DNA of 64,000 nt from Halobellus ruber (GCF_014212355.1 NZ_JACKXD010000003.1:248001-312000), one strand, 5' to 3'; counted from the stretch's first letter, positions 9,128 to 18,240 are shown. The notes: a model not told the origin generated them from the sequence alone. Program-made: numbers and translations.

Positions 9128-9805
9128 ATGAGCGATATCACAGTGACCATCCGGCTCGAATCACCGGACCTCGCGCTGACGCGGACCGTCGCGGGTGCTG
9201 ATGCCGCGACGGTGCAACCGGTGGCCGGCGCCGGAACCGTGCCGAACCTCGGGGCGTACCTGTTCACGGTGCAGACGGACGACTTCGATCGCTTCGAGGC
9301 CGCGTTGACCGAAGACCCGACGATCGATTCCTTCGAGCGTATCGTCGATCGGGGAACGGAGGCGCTGTATCGGTTCGAGTACGCGTCGGACGCGACCGTC
9401 TTCTCGGCTGCGATCTCCGACGCCGACGGGATCTCCCTCGACTGGACGAACGACGGGGCGGCGTGGATCGTTCGCGTCTGGCTTCCGAATCGGGAGGCGC
9501 TGGCGTCCCTCCGCGAGTTCGCATCGGATCGGGCGATCGAGTTCTCGCTCGAGCGTGTCGGCGATTACACCAGTCTCGCCGGCGACGAGCCGGACCTGAC
9601 GCAGAAACAGCGGGAGGCCCTGCTCGTGGCGCTGGAGATGGGCTACTTCGAGGAGCCACGAACCGCGCCACTGGACGACGTCGCCGCCGAGCTCGGGATC
9701 TCACAGCCGGCCGCCGGCGGTCTCCTCCGGCGTGGCATCGAGCGGTTGGTCGTGTCCACAGTTGCGGAGGATGGCGACGGTACAGGCCGAACGGGTGAGG
9801 GCTGA
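9128..9805 (+). CDS. HTH_10 (bacterio-opsin-activator type) transcription regulator
   Basis: 225 residues. The N-terminal 150 form the beta-rich sensor-like region common to this haloarchaeal family. The C-terminal 65 are the HTH_10 helix-turn-helix, visible as LTQKQREALLVALEMGYFEEPR followed by DVAAELGISQPAAGGLLRRGIERLV. It stands at the left end of the catabolic island, and a close paralogue (19059) stands at the right end, sharing long strings such as WTNDGAAWIVRVWLP and ALEMGYFEEPR. It probably controls the oxygenase operon just downstream. Confidence 0.88.
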   Translation: MSDITVTIRLESPDLALTRTVAGADAATVQPVAGAGTVPNLGAYLFTVQTDDFDRFEAALTEDPTIDSFERIVDRGTEALYRFEYASDATVFSAAISDADGISLDWTNDGAAWIVRVWLPNREALASLREFASDRAIEFSLERVGDYTSLAGDEPDLTQKQREALLVALEMGYFEEPRTAPLDDVAAELGISQPAAGGLLRRGIERLVVSTVAEDGDGTGRTGEG

Positions 9806-10018
9806 GAGGGGGTATCCGGCTCGATCGGATGGGCGGTATCGAAGTGGGCCTCATACTCCCTCGGAGTCGGGCAGTGCGATGCTCGTTCCGACGGTTCCAG
9901 CCGTCAGCCGGGGTGCAGCCAGGCTCCGTACCACCCACCACCGGCTCACGCTCCGAGTATTTAAACGGGTTATGCTCATAGACCGAATCTACATAGTTCT
10001 ACACGGTCAATCTATGGT

Positions 10019-11161
10019 ATGGCACGGTGGAACAATGGTAGTGACGAGGTCGCTGCCGTCAGCGCAGACATAACCGACGAGACGAACGCGCTCCCGGCCC
10101 GGTACTTCACCGATCCGGACGTCTTCGAGATGGAAAAGCAGAAAGTGTTCGGACGATACTGGGTCTACGCGGGCCACGGGACCGCGATCGAGGAGCCCGG
10201 GGCGTACTTCACGCGTCGCATCGGTGACAAACAGATCATCGTCACGCGCGATCACGACGGCGACGTTCGAGCGTTCTACAACGTCTGTGCCCACCGCGGC
10301 TCGAAGATGCTCGAGGACACGCCGATGACCGATCCCGGAAGCCTGAGCCGGATCACCTGCCCGTACCATCTGTGGGCGTACGAACTGAACGGTGACCTCG
10401 CCAGCACGCCCAGAAGCTTCGAGGAGGCGACGCTGAATCCGGAGATCGACGACGACACGATCCCGGAGCTGGACGCGGAGGAAAACAGCCTGATGGAGGT
10501 CACCGTCGACTCGATCGGCCCACTCGTCTTCGTCAACTTCGCCGAGGAACCGCCCCTCACGCTCGCCGAGCAGGCCGGCTCGATGAAAACGGAACTCGAA
10601 GCACTCCCCATCGGCGACTACCAGCTCGCACGCCGGTACGTCTCCGAAGTGGAGTGCAACTGGAAGACGTTCGGCAGTAACTACTCCGAGTGTGACCACT
10701 GCGCGGCCAACCACCAGGATTGGATCAGCGGGGTGGAAATCGGTGATTCCGAACTCGAAGTCAACGACTACCACTGGATCCTGCACTACAAATACGAGGA
10801 TGAACTGGACGACGAGGTGCGCATCCACGAGGAGGAGGAAGGACGGTTCTACTACTTCTGGCCGAACTTCACGTTCAATCTATACGGAACCGCCGACGGC
10901 TACGGGACGTACTACGTCGATCCGATCGACGAGGGCCGGATCCAGCTCGTCGCCGACTACTACTTCCCGGACGACGACCTCAGCGAGGATCAGGAGGAGC
11001 TCATCCGGACGAGCCGGCAGCTCCAGGAGGAGGACTTCGAGATCGTCGAGCGCCAACACGAGGGGCTCAAAACCGGGGCGCTGGGACAGGGTCACCTCGG
11101 ACCGAACGAACACAGCGTCCACAGGCTCCACCAGTTGGCGGAGCGAGCCTACGACGCCTGA
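10019..11161 (+). CDS. Aromatic-ring-hydroxylating / Rieske non-heme iron oxygenase, alpha subunit
   Basis: 380 residues. Rieske cluster ligands are visible as C90-x-H92 and C114-x2-H117 (CAHRG and CPYHLW). The mononuclear iron site appears as NYSECDHCAANHQDW with H227 and H232, the usual N-x2-E-C-x-H-C-x4-H form, and a late Glu/Asp-rich stretch can supply the third ligand. Length and layout fit choline/betaine/stachydrine-type monooxygenases as well as aromatic dioxygenases, so the substrate cannot be fixed. No reductase or ferredoxin gene is adjacent, so electrons must come from elsewhere. An upstream TATTTAAA at about 9958-9965 may be the promoter. Confidence 0.88.
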   Translation: MARWNNGSDEVAAVSADITDETNALPARYFTDPDVFEMEKQKVFGRYWVYAGHGTAIEEPGAYFTRRIGDKQIIVTRDHDGDVRAFYNVCAHRGSKMLEDTPMTDPGSLSRITCPYHLWAYELNGDLASTPRSFEEATLNPEIDDDTIPELDAEENSLMEVTVDSIGPLVFVNFAEEPPLTLAEQAGSMKTELEALPIGDYQLARRYVSEVECNWKTFGSNYSECDHCAANHQDWISGVEIGDSELEVNDYHWILHYKYEDELDDEVRIHEEEEGRFYYFWPNFTFNLYGTADGYGTYYVDPIDEGRIQLVADYYFPDDDLSEDQEELIRTSRQLQEEDFEIVERQHEGLKTGALGQGHLGPNEHSVHRLHQLAERAYDA

Positions 11162-11172
11162 CCGGACGCAGT

Positions 11173-11526
11173 ATGTCCACAGCCGAACCACGGGCGGGCA
11201 TCGTGACCTGTCCGGCGTGTGACCTCCACGTCCCGGTCACCGAGCCGAACGAGGCGGTCGAGGTGTATCGACGCCACGAACGGGTAACGGGACACGGGAT
11301 CGAGTGGGAACGGGTCGCGCTCGACGTCACGGCCTCGTCGCCGAACGTCGAGTCGATGCTCGAAACGTTAGACGGGGAGTACGACGATGGGGTCCCGGTC
11401 GGCGTGCTTACGGCGGCGGCAGCGACCCGGGAGGTGCCGATCAGTGCCGTGTTGGACGAACTCCACGCACTCCGAATGGAAGGGAAGATCCACGAACCCA
11501 TCGACGATCATTTCAGCCCCCTATAG
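11173..11526 (+). CDS. Zinc-finger plus winged-helix-like small protein, downstream of the oxygenase
   Basis: 117 residues, 11 bases after the oxygenase stop, so almost certainly cotranscribed. The N-terminal 45 residues carry CPAC (C13, C16) and RRHERVTGH (H36, H42), a Cys2His2-like set that matches the repeat of the 6370 gene. The C-terminal 60 residues (EYDDGVPVGVLTAAAATREVP...LDELHALRMEGKIHEP) look like a winged helix of the kind found at the C-terminus of MCM helicases. It might be a small regulator or partner of the oxygenase; its role is unknown. It overlaps the end of the convergent HTH_10 gene by 6 bp. Confidence 0.7.
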   Translation: MSTAEPRAGIVTCPACDLHVPVTEPNEAVEVYRRHERVTGHGIEWERVALDVTASSPNVESMLETLDGEYDDGVPVGVLTAAAATREVPISAVLDELHALRMEGKIHEPIDDHFSPL

Positions 11527-12186
11527 ACGCTGCTGTCCGTCCGCCTCCGGAATCGTCGATTCCACCATCTTTTCGATCCCGCGTCTGATCCGACCGCTGA
11601 CAGCAGTCGTCGAAATACCCAGATCGTCCGCGATCTCCTCGAGCGTGATCTCGCTGGGGTCCCCGAAGTAGCCGTTGTTGTAGGCGTACGCGATCGTCTC
11701 CCGCTGTTTGTCCGTCATCCCGAACATATTCGAACCGCTACTGTCAGGGATTTGGTTTATCTTGATGATGTCGAACTGGAACGACCGGTCGAGTGCGTAC
11801 TGCCAGACTGACTGAAACGACTCCCGATCCGGTAGTTGCCAGCGTTCCACCCACCCGCCATCGTGTTGCTGTGCGTCGAGCGCAAACCCGCCGTGTTCGG
11901 TCACGGCCGAGCCCAGAAGCATCGCCTCGGAACTGAACTCGACGCTGTAGACCGGCCAGTCCTGGTATCGCGAGACGCGTTCGGCACGCTCGACGGTGTG
12001 ATCCGCTTCGAGCGCTCGTTCCAGTGCGTCGGTCCGATCGGTCTCGATGATGAAAAACGACGTGTTGCTGACCGGATCCGTGCTGACCTCCTGGAGTACC
12101 CGGATCGCGACATCGGGGAACGACTCGATGACGGTCGCGAGTGCCATATTCGGGTGCGAAAAGTGGACCTTCGCGATGATCGACAT
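11521..12186 (-). CDS. HTH_10 transcription regulator, second type
   Basis: 221 residues from the ATG of MSIIAKV; longer upstream frames would add an unrelated leader. The N-terminal sensor-like region is followed by the HTH_10 domain (MTDKQRETIAYAYNNGYFGDPSEITLEEIADDLGIS...RIRRGIEKMVEST). Its N-terminal part is unlike that of the paralogous pair at 9128 and 19059, so it should answer a different signal. A TATTATAC sequence lies about 35-40 bases upstream on the minus strand. It converges on the oxygenase operon. Confidence 0.87.
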   Translation of the reverse strand: MSIIAKVHFSHPNMALATVIESFPDVAIRVLQEVSTDPVSNTSFFIIETDRTDALERALEADHTVERAERVSRYQDWPVYSVEFSSEAMLLGSAVTEHGGFALDAQQHDGGWVERWQLPDRESFQSVWQYALDRSFQFDIIKINQIPDSSGSNMFGMTDKQRETIAYAYNNGYFGDPSEITLEEIADDLGISTTAVSGRIRRGIEKMVESTIPEADGQQRL

Positions 12187-12580
12187 CGTGTGATACCCTC
12201 GAATGTCGCTCGCTTGCGCGTATAATACTTTGCGTTGCCCGTCACTGGAGGACGGCGTAGAAAACAGCGTGTCGGATTGAGCCACGCCGCCCACGAGGGG
12301 GCACCGGTCGATGGGTCGGACGGGACACCGTCGTGTCCGACCGCACAGGTGTGGCAGCGAAGCCGAAAATGTAAGAAACATAAATATGTACACCATCAAA
12401 TATTTCGCGCGGAGAACCGCACGGACGGGGAGTGAATAGAACCCCGGTACCGTCGCACGGGTGAGACGATTCCCGCTTCACGCGGAAGGCGACCTGCCGA
12501 CTGCAAACATGTCACGGCGCTGCTAGTCGCTCGGTGGTCGGGAGCTACCGTGTGTCGAAGATCCAGCAACCGGCCACTGA
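12187..12580. other. Intergenic, no gene seen
   Basis: Upstream region of the HTH_10 gene. It includes an AT-rich patch near 12370-12410 (AAATGTAAGAAACATAAATA) that may be promoter sequence, but no gene depends on it that I can identify. Palindromic element E follows. Confidence 0.4.
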
Positions 12581-12658
12581 TACTGTCGGCTATCGTCCCG
12601 TGACGGATTTCGATACCCCGGGGTGTCGAAAATCTTCACGTAGTTATAGCCAACAGTA
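12581..12658 (+). repeat. 78-bp palindromic element, copy E
   Basis: TACTGTCGGCTATCG at the left, TATAGCCAACAGTA at the right. Flanks are TGA (12578-12580) and TAA (12659-12661). Ends 107 bp before the SDR start. Confidence 0.92.
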
Positions 12659-12765
12659 TAAACAATCAAACAGGGCTGCCGAGCTCCCCGCCGGGAGCCT
12701 CTCCGGACCGTTCGATCGGATTGCTACCCTGTCAATTAAGTCATACTGGGCGGAATCCGGTGAGT

Positions 12766-13551
12766 ATGGCACACGCCACGTACGACTTCTCCGAGGAGAC
12801 TGTCGTCGTGACCGGCGGGTCCTCCGGGATCGGCCGCCGGATGGCACTCCAGTTCGGGGCGGCCGGCGCGACGGTTCTGATCGCGGACGTCGACGAGACG
12901 CCGCGGGACGAGGATGCGGCCCCGACACACGAGACCATCGTCGACCGCGGCGGGACCGCGTCGTTCATCCGCACGGACGTCTCCGATTCCACGCAGGTCG
13001 GGTCGGTCGTCGAAGCCGCCCGCGACTACGGTGGTGTCGACGTGATGGTCAACAACGCCGGCATCGTCGAGCGGGGGCCGCTGTTCGACGTCACCGAGAA
13101 GTCGATCGATCGCGTGCACGCCGTGAACGTCCGCGGGGTGTTGCTCGGGTGCAAACACGCCGCGGCGGACATGCGCGAGCGTGACGCGTCCGGCGTGATC
13201 CTCAATACGGCGTCGATCAACTCCACGATGGCGGACTACGATCTGCCCGAGTACAACGCCTCGAAGGGCGCCGTCCTGATGATAACCCGTACAGCCGCGC
13301 TGGAACTCGCCGAGGCGGACATCCGCGTCAACGCGATTGCCCCGGGATTCGTTCCGACCCAACTGTCCGAGGGCGGCCCCGACGCTGCGGCCCAAGCGAT
13401 CCAGGCGGGCGAGACGATCAAACCGATACCGATGGGCCGCGGTGGGGATCCCGCTGAGGTCGCAGCAAGCGCGCTGTATCTGTGTACCGATGCCGCATCG
13501 TACGTGACGGGCGAGGTGATCCACGTCGACGGCGGCTACCACACGATCTGA
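12766..13551 (+). CDS. Short-chain dehydrogenase/reductase (SDR)
   Basis: 261 residues, classical SDR. The cofactor loop TGGSSGIG lies at residues 16-23, NNAG around residue 93, the catalytic Ser in the LNTASIN strand and YNASK around residue 163. An Asp after the second strand (IADVDE) favours NAD(H). The C-terminal GEVIHVDGGY is the usual SDR ending. It oxidises or reduces a hydroxyl/keto group of an unknown metabolite of the island. It faces the convergent 2-hydroxyacid dehydrogenase with 46 bp between stops. Confidence 0.9.
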   Translation: MAHATYDFSEETVVVTGGSSGIGRRMALQFGAAGATVLIADVDETPRDEDAAPTHETIVDRGGTASFIRTDVSDSTQVGSVVEAARDYGGVDVMVNNAGIVERGPLFDVTEKSIDRVHAVNVRGVLLGCKHAAADMRERDASGVILNTASINSTMADYDLPEYNASKGAVLMITRTAALELAEADIRVNAIAPGFVPTQLSEGGPDAAAQAIQAGETIKPIPMGRGGDPAEVAASALYLCTDAASYVTGEVIHVDGGYHTI

Positions 13552-13597
13552 CCGGCCATCGCTACCGGGTCGTCCGTTCGCTCCGGTCCCCCGTCGC

Positions 13598-14581
13598 TTA
13601 CTGCCCGGTCCGGGGCTGTTCGAGCACGGACTCGTTGACGACGTAGTCGGGGCGCTCGCCGCGGATGAACGCAGCCACGTTCTCGCCAGCCTGGCGCTGG
13701 AGCTCCGCCAGTGCATCCTCCGAATACCACGCCGCGTGCGGCGTGACCACGACGTTATCGAAGTTCAAAAGACGGTCGTCTTCGGGCGGTTCCTCCTGTA
13801 GAACGTCCAACCCCGCATACGCGACGGTCCCACGCTCGACTGCCTCGGAGAGTGCGTCCTGATCGACGATTTCGCCCCGAGCGGCGTTCACCAGAGTAAC
13901 CCCCTCCCCCATCGACTCGAAGGCCGCGGCATCGATCAGCTGTCTCGTCGATTCGGTCAGTGGGGTGTGGACCGTGATGATGTCCGAGTTCTCACAGAGG
14001 GTCTCGAAGTCCGCCTTCCGGATCCCGTGGTGGCTCAGTTCCGCCTCGGAGACGTACGGATCGTAGCCGAGGATGTCGACGTCGAAGCCGGTGAGTCGTT
14101 TCACGACCTCCAGGCCGATGTCGCCACACCCGACCACGCCGACGGTCTTGGAACTCAACCGGCGGATCGGTCCCTCGGATTCGTAGTCCCACCCGCCGGC
14201 TTTGACGTCGCTGTTGAACTGACACACCCGGCGCTGGCAGGCCAGGATCAGGCTCAACGTGTGTGTCGCGACCTCCTCGAGACAGTAGTGTGGGGTGTTG
14301 AACACCGGAATCCCGCGTTCCGTCGCGGCGTCCAGATCGACCATATCGACGCCGATCCCGTGGACGGAGATGAACTCCAGATTTGGGAACGCGTCCATAA
14401 CCGATTCGTCGATGTCGGTCTCGATCGTCATTATGCCCACCGGGTCCGTCGCTGCGTCGATCAACTCCGCTGTGGAGGACACGTCGATCGTGGTAAGACT
14501 CCCGCCAGCGTCCTCGACGATCTCCTTTTCCACCGCAGAATTCGGGAGAACAGTCCCTGTCAGTAGTACGTTCTCTGTCAT
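13598..14581 (-). CDS. D-isomer-specific 2-hydroxyacid dehydrogenase
   Basis: 327 residues, normal length. The NAD-binding loop VGVVGCGDIG lies around residue 145. The catalytic triad is present: Arg in NAARGEIVDQDAL, Glu in LDVLQEEPPEDD and His in VVTPHAAWYSE. It interconverts a 2-hydroxy acid and a 2-keto acid with NAD(P). The start is supported by a TATA box at 14607-14615, about 30 bases upstream. It fits a pathway that makes or uses a 2-keto acid together with the FAA hydrolase next to it; exact substrate unknown. Confidence 0.9.
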   Translation of the reverse strand: MTENVLLTGTVLPNSAVEKEIVEDAGGSLTTIDVSSTAELIDAATDPVGIMTIETDIDESVMDAFPNLEFISVHGIGVDMVDLDAATERGIPVFNTPHYCLEEVATHTLSLILACQRRVCQFNSDVKAGGWDYESEGPIRRLSSKTVGVVGCGDIGLEVVKRLTGFDVDILGYDPYVSEAELSHHGIRKADFETLCENSDIITVHTPLTESTRQLIDAAAFESMGEGVTLVNAARGEIVDQDALSEAVERGTVAYAGLDVLQEEPPEDDRLLNFDNVVVTPHAAWYSEDALAELQRQAGENVAAFIRGERPDYVVNESVLEQPRTGQ

Positions 14582-14606
14582 CAGTACTGGGATTTCCGTT
14601 CCGGAT

Positions 14607-14615
14607 ATTTATAAG
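14607..14615 (-). promoter_or_regulatory. TATA box for the 2-hydroxyacid dehydrogenase
   Basis: CTTATAAAT on the minus strand, 26-34 bases before the start codon; a leaderless transcript is likely. Confidence 0.6.
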
Positions 14616-14669
14616 TTGGTCACGGAAACGCCGGCTCGGGGTCACCGCCGCGTGAGTTGCAGCCCGAAG

Positions 14670-15509
14670 CTACTCGGCGTGGGTGACGGTATTACGGAGC
14701 GTCCCGATCCCTTCGATTTCGACCTCGACGTCGTCGCCGGGCTCCAGGCTGATGTCCTGGAACACGCCCACGCCCTCCGGGGTTCCCGTGGCGATCACGT
14801 CGCCGGGTCGCAGTTCGACCAGCGACGAGACGTAGGCAACGAGTTCGGCAACCGAGTAGCTCATCATTCGCGTGCTCTCGTCCTGCATCGTCGTGCCGTT
14901 CACTCGCGAGGCGAGCCCGAGGTCCTGGGGGTCCTCGATCTCGTTACACACCACGAACGGGCCGATCGGGGTCGTGGCCTGCATCGCTTTCCCCGCGAAC
15001 CAATCGACCATATCGTCGTTCTCGTAACTGAACGAGAGTTGGAGATCCCGGGCGGAGACGTCGTTCAGGACGGTATACCCGGCGACGTGGGCCAGCGCCT
15101 CCGCACTCGAGACGTGCCGACAGGAGTCCCCGATCACACACGCGAGTTCGCCCTCGTAGTCGATCTCCTCGGTGACTGTCGCGTGGTACTGGATCGGTGC
15201 CTCGTGGCCGACGAGCGATCGCGGCAGTTTCGTGAAGAGGTACGGCCGCTCGGGGACGGACCTGCCGGACTCCTCGGCGTGTTTTCGATAGTTGAGAGCG
15301 GCACAGAACACCGCACTCCGGTCCGTGGTCGGCGGGAGATACGAGACCTCGTCGTGGGCAAACCGCTCTTTTCCGGCCGTATCTGCTGACTCCGGGTGAG
15401 CCAACGCCTCCGCAAAGGAGTCGAACTGTGCCGTCACGTCGACGACTTCCGCTCCGTCGAAGACGCCGATGCGTTCCTCGCCGTCCGCGCTGAACCGACC
15501 AATACGCAT
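14670..15509 (-). CDS. Fumarylacetoacetate hydrolase (FAA/FAH) family protein
   Basis: 279 residues. The family's metal-binding region is visible as EIDYEGELACVIG, followed by GYTVLNDVSARDLQ and the late GDVIATGTPEGVG loop. Members cleave or decarboxylate 2,4-diketo acids or hydrate 2-oxo-alkenoates. The preceding 2-hydroxyacid dehydrogenase (same strand, own promoter) suggests a keto-acid route. A start at MRIGRF is chosen because a TATA box (15531-15542) sits about 28 bases upstream; longer frames have no support. Confidence 0.9.
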   Translation of the reverse strand: MRIGRFSADGEERIGVFDGAEVVDVTAQFDSFAEALAHPESADTAGKERFAHDEVSYLPPTTDRSAVFCAALNYRKHAEESGRSVPERPYLFTKLPRSLVGHEAPIQYHATVTEEIDYEGELACVIGDSCRHVSSAEALAHVAGYTVLNDVSARDLQLSFSYENDDMVDWFAGKAMQATTPIGPFVVCNEIEDPQDLGLASRVNGTTMQDESTRMMSYSVAELVAYVSSLVELRPGDVIATGTPEGVGVFQDISLEPGDDVEVEIEGIGTLRNTVTHAE

Positions 15510-15530
15510 ACCAACTGCGACACTTGCGTG

Positions 15531-15542
15531 CGTAATAAATCC
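15531..15542 (-). promoter_or_regulatory. TATA box for the FAA hydrolase
   Basis: GGATTTATTACG on the minus strand, 22-33 bases before the start codon. Confidence 0.55.
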
Positions 15543-15679
15543 TCTGTCACCGCCGTCCTCCGAGTCCACAGGAGGAGTACGACCCCGAATCGGCGAGGCG
15601 CGTTCCGGCATTCGTCGGGCCGGGAGGTGAGCGGGGCCGCTACTTTGGCGGACCGAACGAGAGTTTACCAGGCGTGAAG

Positions 15680-15689
15680 TTTTTATATT
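15680..15689 (+). promoter_or_regulatory. TATA box for the IclR gene
   Basis: TTTTTATATT centred about 26 bases before the ATG at 15710; it decides the start. Confidence 0.65.
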
Positions 15690-15709
15690 CACGGTCGGAC
15701 GAACCGTCT

Positions 15710-16474
15710 ATGCGAACACAGGAGTCGGGTCGACTGCTGCAATCCTCTTCGGTGACACTCGAAGTAATCGACGCTGTCGTCGAACTGGGAGGCGCACGCG
15801 TGTCACAGATCGCGGATCGCCTGGACATCGCCGAAAGCACGGCGAGCAACCACCTCCACACGCTTCGGAGGCGTGGGTTCCTCACGGCGGAGGGTGACAT
15901 CTATCAGCCGAGCCTCAAGCTCGCCAAACTGGGCGAGCACGCCAAGACCAGAGACCCGGCCTACCGGCACGCCATCGAGATCACCAACGAACTCGACGAA
16001 CAGACCAACTTCGAGACGAGCTTCACCGTCGAAGAGAACGGGGTGGGACGGTATCTCAGACCGGAAGTCGACGCCACGACAGACGTGGATATGTACTTCA
16101 CAGTCGGCGAACGGATGTATCTCCATTCGACTGCGGCGGGAAAAGCAATCCTCGCCACCTACCCCGAAGAGCGGGTGGACTTCATCGTCGACCGAGTCGG
16201 TCTCCCCCCACAGACCGATCAGACGATCACCTCGCGTGAGGAACTGAAACGTGAGTTAGACGAGATACGTGACGGCGGCTACGCCCTCAATCGCGGGGAG
16301 GATCAGGAAGGGGTCTACGCGATCGGCCAGGTGGCTGTGCGACCGAGCGGCACCGTGCTCGGCGCGATCAGTATCGCCGGGCCGACGTACAGAACCAAAA
16401 AGCGGCGATTCGAAGAGCGGCTCCCCGGCATTCTGAACGACCACATCGAGAAGCTGGAGGCGCGTCTCGAATGA
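15710..16474 (+). CDS. IclR-family transcription regulator
   Basis: 254 residues from the leaderless ATG. Residues 15-75 form the winged helix (SQIADRLDIAESTASNHLHTLRRRGFL). The rest is the IclR effector domain with the typical LHSTAAGKAILA string and a C-terminal GAISIAGPTYR. IclR proteins bind small organic acids and control catabolic operons, so this is the most likely substrate-responsive switch of the island. It is divergent from the FAA hydrolase gene with 200 bp between starts, so the shared region may hold its operator. Confidence 0.9.
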   Translation: MRTQESGRLLQSSSVTLEVIDAVVELGGARVSQIADRLDIAESTASNHLHTLRRRGFLTAEGDIYQPSLKLAKLGEHAKTRDPAYRHAIEITNELDEQTNFETSFTVEENGVGRYLRPEVDATTDVDMYFTVGERMYLHSTAAGKAILATYPEERVDFIVDRVGLPPQTDQTITSREELKRELDEIRDGGYALNRGEDQEGVYAIGQVAVRPSGTVLGAISIAGPTYRTKKRRFEERLPGILNDHIEKLEARLE

Positions 16475-16823
16475 ACCGTGCCGGATCCGGCACGGTAGCT
16501 GTCCGGATCGGAATTTACGAGATGTAGAATTCATACGTGCCGACGGATCTGATCGACGCAACAGGCGCGAAGTAGCGGTTCGGGGCGCGGACGAGGTATA
16601 ACATATGTACGTCCGTTAGCTTCCGGGGCACAGACGCCAACGTCCACCGGCGTGATTTCGCCTACAGGGTACCACATCCGGGAGTGGAAGAACGGATTGG
16701 CCCCTCCAGCAGCTTGTCTCCCGCGGACTCGGATATAAACTCCACGTGTCGTGAATTTTCGGAGTTGCCCCGCCGGTCGATGCGAGCAGACGTGCCCGGG
16801 ACGTTCAGCTACCCACAGACTGA
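16475..16823. other. Intergenic, no feature beyond palindromic element F at its end
   Basis: Nothing recognisable; no open frame with plausible composition. Confidence 0.4.
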
Positions 16824-16901
16824 TACTGTCGGCTATCGTCCCGTGACGGATTCCGACACCCCGGGGTGTCGAAAACCGTCACGTAGGTATAGCCAACAGT
16901 A
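16824..16901 (+). repeat. 78-bp palindromic element, copy F
   Basis: TACTGTCGGCTATCG left, TATAGCCAACAGTA right. Perfect TGA/TGA flanks (16821-16823 and 16902-16904). It ends about 85 bp before the TATA box of the 17023 gene. Confidence 0.92.
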
Positions 16902-16985
16902 TGAGAAGACGGCCTCAGGCTGGGGGTGATCCGTTCACGATGGCGTGTTTTGCCGTGCTACCGACGCGTGAATCAGGGGATCCGA

Positions 16986-17000
16986 CAAAAGTTTTATACT
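16986..17000 (+). promoter_or_regulatory. BRE/TATA promoter of the dehydroquinase-like gene
   Basis: CAAAAGTTTTATACT, a purine-rich BRE followed by TTTATACT centred 26 bases before the ATG. Confidence 0.65.
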
Positions 17001-17022
17001 ATATTAGTTTCTCGTCCGTTGT

Positions 17023-17931
17023 ATGCGAGAACAGCCGAACTTCACAGACCTGTCCCAGCCGTTCACGTGTGTCGGCGTCTACGAATCAACTCCTGCTGAG
17101 GTCATCAGCGTGATCAAGGAGTCGGAACACAAGGGCGCGAATTCGTTCGTCGTGACGCTGATGGGCGACGGGACGTTCGGCCTCCGCGAGGAGTACCTCA
17201 ACGAGGAGGATCTGGGTCAGATCTTCAACTGCACCTCGAAGCCGGTGATGGCCATCTACTACCGCTGGAACTTCGCGGGTGAGACGCTCGATCTGTCCGA
17301 CGAGGACCGCCAGGACGTCCTCCGGATGGCCTCCCGTGCGGGCGCCGACGCCGTCGACTACGTCGGGGACACGTACGACCCGACCTCCGGTCCCGAACTG
17401 TTCTCCGAGGAAGCGGCCGAGTACTCACTCGCAAGCGACGGGCCACCACAGGAGACCGCCCCGCCCAGGGACTCCGAGGCCTGGGAGCGCCAGAAGGCCG
17501 AAATCGAGGCGTTCCAGGAGATGGGAACCGAAGTCCAGACGTCGACCCATGCCCGAGTGCACCTCGAGCCACAGGAGGCCCTGGAGATCGCCCGGGACTT
17601 CGACGACCTCGGTGCGGATATGGTGAAGCTCGTGAGCGTCGACAGAAGCTGGGAGGATCTGCTGGATACGTTCCAGGCGTGTGTGCTGATGGACCGCCAC
17701 CTGGATGCGGAGTTCATCATGATGAGCCACGGCGAACACGGCATTCTCGGTCGGTATATGGCACCGTACTTCGGTTCAATGTTGACGTTCACACAGACGT
17801 CGTACAGCGCCAACACCAAGGACGCCGGCGGGTTCTACTCCCAGCCGCTCACCGAGAACGTCCTGGAGATCTTCGATTCGATGAAGAACGTCGAACCGAC
17901 CAAGGAGCCCGAAGAGCTCACCTGGATGTGA
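17023..17931 (+). CDS. Type I 3-dehydroquinate dehydratase-like TIM-barrel enzyme, altered active-site loop
   Basis: 302 residues, longer than ordinary AroD (roughly 220-250). Type I dehydroquinases use an Arg, a Glu, a His and a Schiff-base Lys. Matching positions are visible: YYR81WNFAGE87, STH176AR, and DMVK202LV. A later MSHGEHGILGR244 plus PYFGSMLTF resembles the family's SMG..SR...FGS region. The usual SAPGQ substrate lid is not there; the chain reads TSYSANTKDAGG instead, and there is an insert at about 118-165. It therefore probably keeps Schiff-base chemistry on another substrate. Genome context is catabolic rather than shikimate biosynthesis. Confidence 0.75.
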   Translation: MREQPNFTDLSQPFTCVGVYESTPAEVISVIKESEHKGANSFVVTLMGDGTFGLREEYLNEEDLGQIFNCTSKPVMAIYYRWNFAGETLDLSDEDRQDVLRMASRAGADAVDYVGDTYDPTSGPELFSEEAAEYSLASDGPPQETAPPRDSEAWERQKAEIEAFQEMGTEVQTSTHARVHLEPQEALEIARDFDDLGADMVKLVSVDRSWEDLLDTFQACVLMDRHLDAEFIMMSHGEHGILGRYMAPYFGSMLTFTQTSYSANTKDAGGFYSQPLTENVLEIFDSMKNVEPTKEPEELTWM

Positions 17932-18240
17932 TTCGGGAGGCGGTGTACGGGGTCGATGCGTAATCGAGGGGCGTGTGGGACGGAATGGCATTCTCGGTCC
18001 GTCGTCGAAACCGTTCCTCACCCTCTCGCTGATCGATTCGAGTCCCCTGCGAGGGCTGGGCGCTGAGCGCCGTTCGACGCCGACGCGCTCGCGACCCGTC
18101 ACAGGGGCTGCCGGAGTGTATATACACCACGACCGAGGTCGGTATGGTCGCACTCACGCGGTCGAGCGATCCGCCACGAAAATGATACTTTCCGGATACT
18201 TTACCAAAAATTAATGAGTGAGGTGTGAAAGTCGATTACG
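17932..18240. other. Intergenic, promoter region of the second SDR
   Basis: No gene. An AT-rich ACTTTACCAAAAATTAATG tract at 18198-18216 lies about 26-40 bases before the SDR start and is the likely promoter. Confidence 0.4.
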
